From Ignavibacteriales bacterium (GTDB lineage Bacteria > Bacteroidota > Ignavibacteria > UBA10030): a stretch of DNA of 58,328 bases. This document shows, piece after piece, positions 34,121 through 42,112 of the stretch. Below the pieces are notes generated by a model. It saw nothing but the letters and a program-made list of their open reading frames with translations. It was not told the DNA's origin and made no database searches. The stretch covers positions 1-58,328 of the forward strand of contig JACPUH010000060.1 of assembly GCA_016192345.1 (NCBI GenBank), written 5' to 3'. Each line of letters begins with the position of its first letter. Positions within the stretch are counted from its first letter, which is position 1. The position numbers were made by a program, and so were the translations under genes.

Positions 34121-37100
34121 TTATAGATTGACAGAGAGGGAGACTGAAGTGCCCTGACCCGGTGCGCTGACGAGCCGGACTTTCCCCTGAACCTCCTCCA
34201 TGCGCTTTTGCATGTTCGTCAGGCCGTCGCTGAAAAGGGTGACGTCGCGATCTGTGAATCCCCTGCCGTTGTCGTGGACCACAATCTCAAGCGCCGGAGG
34301 CGCGTACCGCAACGTGATCCTCACGGCCGTCGCATTGGAGTGCTTGACGATGTTGTTCAGGGTCTCTTTGATCGCCAGAAATATGTGATGACGGACCTCG
34401 GCCGAAACACTTTGGCCGGGCAGAAGATCGGGAACCTCGAACTTACAGTCAAGCCCGGCCACCGAGAGAAATTCCTGTGCATGTTGAAGGATGTAGGCCG
34501 CCATCCTGTCGAGTGTATCGTTCTTCGGGTTGACCGCCCAAACGATTTCGTCCATCGTGGCGGCGGTTTCACGAGTCGAGTCGGAGAGCTTCTCAAGATG
34601 CTTTCTCATCGCCCCGGGGTCCGAGAGGTCGCGTTTAGCCAACTCGCTCAATAATGTGATCCTCGTGAGGCTCGCCCCCAATTCGTCATGCATATCCTTG
34701 GAGATTCGCATACGTTCCCGCTCCAGGGCATGCTGAGCCTCGAGGAGCCGCAAACGGCGCTGCAAAGCACGCGTGGAGACAAACCGGACCATCAGCGCCA
34801 TCAGGCTCAGGACCGCAAGTCCCATGAGAAGCCGGAACCATGTCGTCATCCAGAACGGTGGATGGAGCGTGAGCGGAAGAGATGCTTCCCTGCTGCCGGA
34901 GATCCCTTCATGAGAGGCGACCGCCACGCGAAAGATGTAATGCCCGGGGGGCACGTTGGTGTAGTATGCCGCCCGTCTCGTCCCGGCTTCCTGCCAACTC
35001 TGGTCAAACCCCTCAAGCTTGTATCGAAACCGGAGCTGCTTCGCATCGCGGAAACTGACTGCCGTGTAGTGAAACTCGAGCTCACCGTTTCCGAAGTCCC
35101 TCTCTGTCGCGACCGGCGGGTCCACGGAAACCTTGTCGACCATAAACCGTTCGATATACACCAGGAGCTTAAGAGAATCCCGTCGCGCCTCACGGGGACC
35201 GATCATCACGAGCCCTTCAACGGTCGCAAACCAGAGGCGCCCATCCCGTGTGCGGCACACGGTATTCTGGGAACCGCTGGTGCATTCGCTGCTCCGCATG
35301 CCGTCCTGTTCATTGAAGAGCTGGGCACGGACTTTCAAGACAGTCCCTGTGTCGGCTCGAAACAAGCTTGCCTTTTCGACGCGGATAATACCCCGCGCAC
35401 ACGGGAGCCAGAGGTTGCCCTCCTGATCGTCGAGGATCATGAACAGCGCGTCGTCCGGCAGGTCGTTCACACTGGTCCAGGATTGAAATTTCCCACCCCG
35501 GAAACAATTTAACCCTCCCCCATTCGTGCTCAGCCAGACCCTCCCCTCCGCATCAACGTACAGCCCACTCACAAAGTCATGGGAAAGTCCGTCCTTCCTC
35601 TCGTAGATCCGGATGCTGTCTCCCCGGACAACGTTCACACCACCACCGGACGTCCCGATCCAGATCGCTCCTGTCGAATCTTCCACGATGCTGGAGACAA
35701 AATTATTGGAGAGGCCCGTCTCCGTCGTCAAAACGGTCTGAACGCCGTTGAGGAAACGGGTGACGCCATTGCCATTCGTTCCAACCCACAGGTTCCCCAT
35801 CCGGTCTTCAAGGATGGCACGGACAAATTTTCCTTCAAATCCGGGGACCACCGAGATAACTCCATGCTCGTACCGGGCCAGCCCCCCTCCCCATGTTCCG
35901 ATCCAAAGAACACCTTTCGAGTCTTCGAGAAACGGGCGAACGAATTCGACCGGAAGACCCTGAGCTCCCCCAAGAACGGTCATCGTTCCCTGCTTCCAAC
36001 GCACGATGCCCCCGCCGTTGGTACCAACCCAGAGCGTTCCCACACGATCCTCGTACACGCTTCGGACATAGTCCATCGGGAGGCCATCCCGGGTCGTCAG
36101 CGTTCGCATGCGTGCCTTCCGAAGCCTGTTCAGACCCCCCCGCTCGGTACCGATCCAAAGGCTCCCTTCCGTATCCCGGATCATGCATGTGACAAAATTA
36201 TTGGCAAGCCCTTCATTCATCGTGAAGGAAGTGACAACTCCATTCTCGTACCGGTACAACCCACTGCCGTTCGTACCAATCCAGAGCGCCCCCGATGTAT
36301 CGGCCAGGAGCGTCAGGACAAAGGTGTTCGGCGTGATGCTCGCGTTGGATCGACGAACAAACCGGTCGTTTTTGAACTCCGCCAACCCATGGCTGGTCCC
36401 AACCCAGAGAACTCCCTGCTTATCCTGACAAACGGCCTGAACATAATCCGACGGCAGACCATGGCGGGTCCGGTAGTTTCTGAAACGTCCCCCGGAGAAA
36501 CGATCCAATCCCCCGCCATCAGTCCCGACCCAGAGCGTCCCCCCGGAATCCAGAAAGACCGATTTGACAAATTCGTTGGAGAGACCATCCTTCACTCCGA
36601 AAACCTCGATCGAATCCCCCCGGAGATGGGCAATGCCTCCGCCGGCGGATCCTGCCCAGATTCCCCCGCCCCCATCCCTACAAACATCGCTGATGTAATT
36701 GCTCGGAAGCCCGTCGGCGGTCGTGACGCTGGTGAATCTTCCCTCGCGATAGCGAAGAATTCCTCCGCCGGAGGTCCCGATCCATACCGTACCATCCCTC
36801 CCCTCGACCAACGTCGAGATGGCGTTAATCTTCATCGTCCGGGTATTGGAGACATTAAAGAGGGTGAACTGGTAACCGTCGAAGCGCGCGAGTCCTCCCT
36901 GGGTCGCAATCCAGAGATACCCGTCGGACGTCTGGAGAAGATCGTTGATCGTATTGTCCGGGAGCCCCTCCGCCGTACGCCACTGGTCGAAACTGAATTG
37001 AGCGGTGTTGCTGAGTTGATCAAAGGAGTTCCCGCCTGCGTTTTGTGCATTGCAGGGAGTCATCCCCCCGGTTACAAACACCAGAAAGACGGCGAAGAAA

Positions 37101-37144
37101 GTGCCGGCGTACAATAGTAAGGCGTAAGGAATCAATTTCAGCAC
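34121..37144 (-). CDS. Propeller-type sensor histidine kinase
   Basis: A 1007-residue membrane sensor. A signal-anchor (LLLYAGTFFAVFLVFVTGG) precedes about 14 propeller repeats of the type GLP.DYV.....D..G.LWVGT.GGGL, a Y_Y_Y domain (FRYKLEGFDQSW to HYIFRVAVAS), one transmembrane helix (LLMGLAVLSLMALMVRFVST) and a HisKA_3 dimerisation domain with SKDMHDELGASLTRI, then an HATPase (NNIVKHSNATAVRI, DNGRGF, GLTNMQKRMEEV). This is the layout of polysaccharide- or surface-sensing kinases in Bacteroidota. Its partner is the adjacent LuxR-type regulator. Confidence 0.95.
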   Translation of the reverse strand: MLKLIPYALLLYAGTFFAVFLVFVTGGMTPCNAQNAGGNSFDQLSNTAQFSFDQWRTAEGLPDNTINDLLQTSDGYLWIATQGGLARFDGYQFTLFNVSNTRTMKINAISTLVEGRDGTVWIGTSGGGILRYREGRFTSVTTADGLPSNYISDVCRDGGGGIWAGSAGGGIAHLRGDSIEVFGVKDGLSNEFVKSVFLDSGGTLWVGTDGGGLDRFSGGRFRNYRTRHGLPSDYVQAVCQDKQGVLWVGTSHGLAEFKNDRFVRRSNASITPNTFVLTLLADTSGALWIGTNGSGLYRYENGVVTSFTMNEGLANNFVTCMIRDTEGSLWIGTERGGLNRLRKARMRTLTTRDGLPMDYVRSVYEDRVGTLWVGTNGGGIVRWKQGTMTVLGGAQGLPVEFVRPFLEDSKGVLWIGTWGGGLARYEHGVISVVPGFEGKFVRAILEDRMGNLWVGTNGNGVTRFLNGVQTVLTTETGLSNNFVSSIVEDSTGAIWIGTSGGGVNVVRGDSIRIYERKDGLSHDFVSGLYVDAEGRVWLSTNGGGLNCFRGGKFQSWTSVNDLPDDALFMILDDQEGNLWLPCARGIIRVEKASLFRADTGTVLKVRAQLFNEQDGMRSSECTSGSQNTVCRTRDGRLWFATVEGLVMIGPREARRDSLKLLVYIERFMVDKVSVDPPVATERDFGNGELEFHYTAVSFRDAKQLRFRYKLEGFDQSWQEAGTRRAAYYTNVPPGHYIFRVAVASHEGISGSREASLPLTLHPPFWMTTWFRLLMGLAVLSLMALMVRFVSTRALQRRLRLLEAQHALERERMRISKDMHDELGASLTRITLLSELAKRDLSDPGAMRKHLEKLSDSTRETAATMDEIVWAVNPKNDTLDRMAAYILQHAQEFLSVAGLDCKFEVPDLLPGQSVSAEVRHHIFLAIKETLNNIVKHSNATAVRITLRYAPPALEIVVHDNGRGFTDRDVTLFSDGLTNMQKRMEEVQGKVRLVSAPGQGTSVSLSVNL

Positions 37145-37176
37145 GTGGGAGGGAATAGGTGCGCTAGGACTGCTCG

Positions 37177-37205
37177 AAAATATCCAATTGAAGAGGGAAA
37201 GTCAA
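37177..37205 (-). promoter_or_regulatory. Promoter of the propeller kinase gene
   Basis: TTGACT (37200-37205) and TATTTT (37177-37182) on the minus strand are 17 bp apart, about 35 bp before the kinase start codon. Confidence 0.6.
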
Positions 37206-37223
37206 GTTTCTCTGAAATATCCT

Positions 37224-37257
37224 ATCAAGACCTCTTGCGTGAACAAGAGGTCTTGAT
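37224..37257. terminator. Perfect 14-bp hairpin after the outer-membrane barrel gene
   Basis: ATCAAGACCTCTTG and its exact complement with a 6-nt loop, 29 bp after the barrel gene stop. No T-run follows, so it may act as a factor-dependent terminator or a stabilising 3' end rather than a classical intrinsic terminator. Confidence 0.55.
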
Positions 37258-37285
37258 TAAACGCAATGAAGAGACAGTCCGGATT

Positions 37286-37966
37286 CTAGAAAACGATTCC
37301 TGCGTTCAACTGAATGATGGAGGTGGGCTGATCGGCCGTTCCGGTGAAGGTGCTCGTGAACCCGCTCCCGGAAGCCTGAAATTCAAAATCGTACTCCGGT
37401 TGGCCGCTCAGCACGCGCAACTCCACAGTGAACTTGTTCGCAATCATCACCCCGCCGCTGAAACCATAGGCGAACGAGGATGCAGAAGTGGATTTGGAGG
37501 TGTAGCGATTACCGCCCGAAGTCACATCGACTTCAGGACTGCTGCCGAGCAACAACCCTCCCTGTGCCGTCAGGAAAACACTGACGACGGGACCCACGCC
37601 CGTCGAATATCTGATTCCCGCCATAGGCCAGAGCGTCGTCCATGACCCCACATCGCCGCTGTACGACGACGTACCTGTGAGGTTCTTCACCATTTCCTCA
37701 TCCACGCCGTTGGAGGCAAACGAGAAGCTTCCGACAACCGAAAGGGTCGGAACTAATGAAAAGATCAGATTCGCGCCGGCAGAAAATCCTGCCGTCGCGC
37801 CACCAGCCTGCGCAGAGGAAGTTGAAGCAAAATCACCGGTCGGGAGTGCCAGGCCTCCCGTGACCCCAAACTTCACCGATGGGACTTGTGCTTCCGCACG
37901 AAAGCTCACCAGCACAGCCATAAGCACAAGGAGGATGGTTTTCGACAGCAATCGGATGATGGTCAT
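37286..37966 (-). CDS. Small outer-membrane beta-barrel protein
   Basis: A 226-residue exported protein: signal peptide (IIRLLSKTILLVLMAVLVSFRAEA), then glycine-rich alternating strands typical of 8- to 10-stranded barrels (VKFGVTGGLALP, GFSAGANLIFS, LSVVGSFSFAS, VVSVFLTAQGGLLLG) and a terminal aromatic residue (IQLNAGIVF). Function unknown. The ATG at 37966 has AAGGAG 5 nt upstream; an earlier GTG is unlikely. It has its own promoter and a hairpin after it, so it seems monocistronic. Confidence 0.85.
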   Translation of the reverse strand: MTIIRLLSKTILLVLMAVLVSFRAEAQVPSVKFGVTGGLALPTGDFASTSSAQAGGATAGFSAGANLIFSLVPTLSVVGSFSFASNGVDEEMVKNLTGTSSYSGDVGSWTTLWPMAGIRYSTGVGPVVSVFLTAQGGLLLGSSPEVDVTSGGNRYTSKSTSASSFAYGFSGGVMIANKFTVELRVLSGQPEYDFEFQASGSGFTSTFTGTADQPTSIIQLNAGIVF

Positions 37967-38013
37967 ACCCACTCCTTATGATTAGTGAGAGATAGAGGAA
38001 ACGACCCGGCGCT

Positions 38014-38042
38014 AATATAGGCAGTCCCTTTTTCAAACTCAA
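38014..38042 (-). promoter_or_regulatory. Promoter of the outer-membrane barrel gene
   Basis: TTGAGT (38037-38042) and TATATT (38014-38019) on the minus strand are 17 bp apart, about 48 bp before the ATG. Confidence 0.7.
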
Positions 38043-38061
38043 CAAGTGCCAACAAACCCCT

Positions 38062-38166
38062 TTATTTGAACTTATTCGCGGGGTAACTGTTATCTTCCAC
38101 GTCGATCGTCATGATAAAACTATCTCCGTGCAGGCCGAATAACAGATTGCCGAATCGGGTCCCCTT
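38062..38166 (-). other. Coding-like stretch in frame after the glycosyltransferase stop
   Basis: Directly after the TAA of the GT2 gene the same frame continues open for 34 codons, reading KGTRFGNLLFGLHGDSFIMT then IDVEDNSYPANKFK and a TAA. The composition looks protein-like, more so than a random intergenic frame. It could be a remnant of a longer protein, a readthrough extension, or a short ORF starting at the internal ATG (16 codons). I cannot tell which. Confidence 0.25.
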
Positions 38167-39366
38167 TTATTGAAGGTTCCGGACGTGTCGCGGTTCAACG
38201 GTTTTTCGGAAGTCATCTCCTTTCCATCGGAACCTGCCCAATAAACCGGCGAACCCAAAAATGCTCACGTACCATGGATGGAGGAGTGCGGTTGGGAGGA
38301 AGTAGAACAACAGCCGTTGCTCGCGAAATGCAAAAGCGACCCGGACAAGAAAGAGAAACTCGAACAACGATTTCGCACACCAGACAAGGAATACAGGCAG
38401 AGCCCAGGCCGACATGCCTCCCACCACTCCCACAACGCCGAGCACCAACGAAACGTTCAGGAGATACACGGCAAGAAGCCCCAACGTGACCCTGAGGTCG
38501 TAGTCTCGCCCCTTGCTTGCATAGCGAGCACGTTGGTTCGCGAACTGGCGCCAACTCGATGGGGCGGCCGCGGGAACAAACGATTCCGGTGCAGTCGCAA
38601 AGGAAAATCTTCCCCACCCATCCTCGGCCGCGCGATGGACAAACAGGTCGTCATCTCCTGAAACCCAGTGTTTGATCTTCTCGAAACCATTTGTCCGAAG
38701 GAACTCCTCCCGGCGATAGCTCAGGTTCGTCCCGGTCGCCGTCAAAGGTCGCCCCCATCCCGCGCTTGCAGCGGCAATGGCCGCAAGAGAGAGGTAGTCC
38801 AGAGCCAACATTCTCCTGACCAGGAAGGGGACGGGCTGGTCGAAGCGGTACGGGGAATAGCCAAGGACAATGTTTGTTTCACCCGTGTAGCACCCGGCCA
38901 TGGCGCGCGCCCAGGTGGGCGGGGGTGAACAATCGGCATCGGTGAGAAGAATAATCTCACCGGAGGCGGAACGGATCCCGAGATCGAGCGCACGTTTCTT
39001 GGGAGCAAAATCGGGAAGGAGGTCGGTGACATGGAGAGCCCGGAAGCGGGGGTGCTCACGCACCGCTCTCTGGAGAATATCCCACGACCCATCTTCCGAC
39101 CGGTCATCGACGACAATAATCTCGAACTTACCGGCCGGGTAGTCCTGGGCGAAAAGACAGTCCAGGAGTCGCGGAAGATGGTGCGATTCGTTCCGCGCGG
39201 CAACGACGATCGAGAGGGAGGGAACGTGGTTCTGGGCCGGGGATCTTCGTGCAGCGGCCCGCTTCAATCGTGCAAACCCGGCCATCAGGACGAGAAGCGA
39301 AACACTATAGAAGAGGACGAGGGCGCCTAGGATCAGGAGGATTGGATTCACAACTGGCCCGGTCAA
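38167..39366 (-). CDS. Family 2 glycosyltransferase
   Basis: A 399-residue membrane glycosyltransferase. One N-terminal helix (LILGALVLFYSVSLLVLMAGF), GT-A core (SIVVAARNESHHLPRLLDCL, IVVDDRSEDGSW, LLTDADCSPPPTW with the metal-binding DAD), acceptor loop SGDDDLFVH and a QFANQRARYASKG motif like QxxRW of processive-type enzymes, then three to four C-terminal helices. It could glycosylate a lipid or hopanoid-type acceptor given the upstream squalene genes, but that is inference. Its start overlaps the upstream gene stop by 4 nt. Confidence 0.9.
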   Translation of the reverse strand: MTGPVVNPILLILGALVLFYSVSLLVLMAGFARLKRAAARRSPAQNHVPSLSIVVAARNESHHLPRLLDCLFAQDYPAGKFEIIVVDDRSEDGSWDILQRAVREHPRFRALHVTDLLPDFAPKKRALDLGIRSASGEIILLTDADCSPPPTWARAMAGCYTGETNIVLGYSPYRFDQPVPFLVRRMLALDYLSLAAIAAASAGWGRPLTATGTNLSYRREEFLRTNGFEKIKHWVSGDDDLFVHRAAEDGWGRFSFATAPESFVPAAAPSSWRQFANQRARYASKGRDYDLRVTLGLLAVYLLNVSLVLGVVGVVGGMSAWALPVFLVWCAKSLFEFLFLVRVAFAFREQRLLFYFLPTALLHPWYVSIFGFAGLLGRFRWKGDDFRKTVEPRHVRNLQ

Positions 39367-40904
39367 TAGTTGATATCCACAAAGAGACGAAGAGTTTGCT
39401 CCCGCGCCGTCAATCCCGGACGATTCCCCGCGTCAGTTCGATTGGTGAACTGCGCATCGAACCCGATAAACATATCCCTGGAAAACTGGTACCGGAGGGC
39501 CATTTCCACCAGATGCTGTCGTTCGAGCACACCGCTGAGGAACCCTTTCGCTTCGCCATCGGCAACGGTGTGAGGAGTGAAAACATCCCCCCTCCCCTTT
39601 TTTACGAAGGAATATTTCAACTCACAGTGAAGGTCCCTGAGCGGACGGTAAAGAAATCCGATGTACCAACGCTCGGCGTTCGGTCCGAGCCGGGACCCGA
39701 CGCTTGCATCGTAGTGCGCGTACACGTTCATGGAGTCCATGTGGGTGTAGACATAGGGATCGACCCGCGTGTAGGCGGCGAAGAGTTCCAATGACTTTCC
39801 TCCCAGCGGATGAGCCCAATGGATTCCCACCATGTACGCGAGCTTGTTCCCCCAGTAGGTACCCAACGGATAATCCAGTGAGAAGTCATCGACAAAGACC
39901 TCGCCAAACGCCCGGAGGCCCGGTGCAACGGTGGCCGTCATATCGAACCCAAACATGTTGTTGTCCCTGTCCCCCAATTGATGCTCGATGATATGGTACA
40001 GGACAAAAGGATTGAGGTATGCCAACTCGGCGCCGCGTCCTCCATACACCACTGTTTCGTACACTCCCAGTTGAACGTTCTTCCCCAGGAGAACATCGAG
40101 CCGGTGCCCGGCGAGGAATCGCGGGGAACCTGCCCCCTGGAGATTCGCGTGAAGGTACGAAAAACGGAACCGCTCAAACTCCAACGTGAATATAACCTGA
40201 TCCATCGGTTCATTGAGCATGGAGAGGCTGAACTGTTCCTGCAGTCCGCTCCCCCAACTTGTCTGCGTTCTTCCCACAAAGAGTGTCAACGGCTGAAAGG
40301 TCGCACTGACATAACCGGTGGCCTGGTCGCGAAAAACACCTTTTCCCACGACCACCTGGGACTGCCCTTGGGAAGGATCGAACCGTTCCTCCTGATCCTC
40401 ACTCCCCAAGACCATGGTATTGCGGGCAGTCAGTCCAAACGAAACATGGTCGCCGAACGACCCGCGCACACTTCCCCACCCCGTCGTCTCAGAAAGAGTT
40501 TCATCGGGAATATCCAGCCTCCCGCGATGAAGAACAACCGCCTGGGTCCCACGCACATCGACAAACGCTTGTGTGGTTCCTTCTTCAAACCGGTACAGGT
40601 GGCGTTCGTTTTCCTGTAGTGTCTCCCGGCCAATCTCAGGATCGGTAAACTCACCGATCATCTGCCGAAGGAGACCCACATCGGCGGATGAGAGCCGATC
40701 GCTCTGCTCCTGCATCTGCCGGAGGAGTTTCAGGGTTGCTGTACGGGTGAGAGGAAGAACACGAAGATTATATGCGTGGAAGAGCCCGAGGGTTTCTCCC
40801 TTGACCAGGAGGGGATAGACTTGATGATCCAGAGGAACGACGACCGATTGCGCGAACGAATATTGAACCAGCACTGCGAAAAGGACAAGAATACTCTTCT
40901 TCAT
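39363..40904 (-). CDS. Wzi-like capsule assembly outer-membrane protein
   Basis: A 513-residue exported protein with signal peptide (KKSILVLFAVLVQYSFAQS) and a large C-terminal barrel (WGSVRGSFGDHVSFGLTARN, GLQEQFSLSMLNEPMD, AYLNPFVLYHIIEHQLGDRDN, AAYTRVDPYVYTH). The GxxxxLAYLNPFxxYHxxE-like segment and barrel layout resemble the capsule assembly Wzi family, which holds surface polysaccharide at the outer membrane. The ATG at 40904 matches the signal peptide; a longer frame to 40973 is less likely. The sequence TATCTTTG, of the TAnnTTTG promoter type, lies about 10 bp before this ATG. Confidence 0.7.
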   Translation of the reverse strand: MKKSILVLFAVLVQYSFAQSVVVPLDHQVYPLLVKGETLGLFHAYNLRVLPLTRTATLKLLRQMQEQSDRLSSADVGLLRQMIGEFTDPEIGRETLQENERHLYRFEEGTTQAFVDVRGTQAVVLHRGRLDIPDETLSETTGWGSVRGSFGDHVSFGLTARNTMVLGSEDQEERFDPSQGQSQVVVGKGVFRDQATGYVSATFQPLTLFVGRTQTSWGSGLQEQFSLSMLNEPMDQVIFTLEFERFRFSYLHANLQGAGSPRFLAGHRLDVLLGKNVQLGVYETVVYGGRGAELAYLNPFVLYHIIEHQLGDRDNNMFGFDMTATVAPGLRAFGEVFVDDFSLDYPLGTYWGNKLAYMVGIHWAHPLGGKSLELFAAYTRVDPYVYTHMDSMNVYAHYDASVGSRLGPNAERWYIGFLYRPLRDLHCELKYSFVKKGRGDVFTPHTVADGEAKGFLSGVLERQHLVEMALRYQFSRDMFIGFDAQFTNRTDAGNRPGLTAREQTLRLFVDINY

Positions 40905-40962
40905 GGTGCGGCAAAGATAATCAAACTTCGGGAAAAGCGGAATGGAACGGCCGGTTGGTTGT

Positions 40963-42033
40963 TCATGCAACACCCTTCATCCGGTCAAAATTCTTCAGTA
41001 CGTGAAACGACCTGAGTGATTCCGACAGAGTGTAGTTCGAAAACTTCGCAAGTGGTGTATGGCATGTGGTCCAGCAGCCGGTGCAGGATTCGAATGAGCG
41101 CCTTGCCCCGGACCATTCAGGGGAGTCGAGAATAGCCTGTGGTGTTTGCACGAGGAGATTGCCCACGCGATGACCGAGACATACTTTCACGTCACCGTTC
41201 GGGTGGATGAAGAAGCGACTCCCATAACTGGGAGAGAGAAGATAGGGACAATATTTGGGGGCTTTCCCCTCGAGGTTGCTCAAATGCCCTTCCAACAACC
41301 AGGCCGGCGTAATGACCATGGGGGATGCAATGGCCCGGTTGATAATCTTTCGTACTGCATCGATGTCTTCGATTTTGAGACTGTTGTCCTCGCGTTGATT
41401 GTCCGAGGTGTAACGATACACATCCAGGCTTGCAAGCCAGCCGAGACGTTCCACATAGGAGAGAATATCCGGAACCTGATGCAGGTTCATTTGACTGAGG
41501 ACGATGTTCACCCCCGTTTTGACCGGCCTGCCGGCATTGCGGTTTTCACGGTCGAGATATTCCATGTTTTCCATCGTGACTCTTGCGACATCCCTTCCAC
41601 CCCGCAAATGATCCGCCAATGCTCCAAATCCATCGAAGGAACATGTCAGAGAAACTTTATGCTGGAGGAGCGCCTGGACGAGTTTTTGTACTTTCGCCTG
41701 CGAGGCATACAACGTAGAAAGAACATGAATATATGAAAATCGTTTACCGGCAACGTAATTGATGCACTCGATGAACCGGGGATGCAGGAGGGGCTCACCT
41801 CCGGACAAAATAATTGCATGGGTCCCGATCGCATCAAGTCTGTCGACAACTTTTTTGAAGTCTTCAAAGGGCATCGCGGGCACCTCTTCCCCTTTGAGGG
41901 GAATGACGCACTGGAGGCATCGCTGCGTGCAATGGTACGTCATCATGATCTCCACAAGAGAAAAGCAAGGCTCTCGTTTGACAATGTGGGGAATGTTCCG
42001 GATCAACCGCGAGGTTGTCACACCAACGTTCAT
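40963..42033 (-). CDS. Radical SAM protein with C-terminal cysteine-rich region
   Basis: A 356-residue radical SAM enzyme. The cluster motif CTQRCLQC (CxxxCxxC) lies near residue 35 and is followed by the GGEPLLHP SAM-binding motif. The C-terminal region carries further cysteines (YCPYLL, VCLGHR, CTGCWTTCHTP) like a SPASM auxiliary-cluster domain. The substrate is unknown. Its position in the hpnCDE gene group suggests a role in isoprenoid lipid modification, though it does not look like HpnH. Confidence 0.82.
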   Translation of the reverse strand: MNVGVTTSRLIRNIPHIVKREPCFSLVEIMMTYHCTQRCLQCVIPLKGEEVPAMPFEDFKKVVDRLDAIGTHAIILSGGEPLLHPRFIECINYVAGKRFSYIHVLSTLYASQAKVQKLVQALLQHKVSLTCSFDGFGALADHLRGGRDVARVTMENMEYLDRENRNAGRPVKTGVNIVLSQMNLHQVPDILSYVERLGWLASLDVYRYTSDNQREDNSLKIEDIDAVRKIINRAIASPMVITPAWLLEGHLSNLEGKAPKYCPYLLSPSYGSRFFIHPNGDVKVCLGHRVGNLLVQTPQAILDSPEWSGARRSFESCTGCWTTCHTPLAKFSNYTLSESLRSFHVLKNFDRMKGVA

Positions 42034-42112
42034 TCAAAGCTCCAGAGGGCGGGGTGAAAATACTTCAGGGAAGATAGTGCTCTTCCGACAGACTGTCAAC
42101 GATGCTTGAAAA

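Noticed and set aside
35579..37117. 512-residue plus-strand frame over the propeller kinase gene
   Set aside because: It is antisense to a gene with clear repeats and motifs; its composition is repetitive because the propeller repeats are mirrored.
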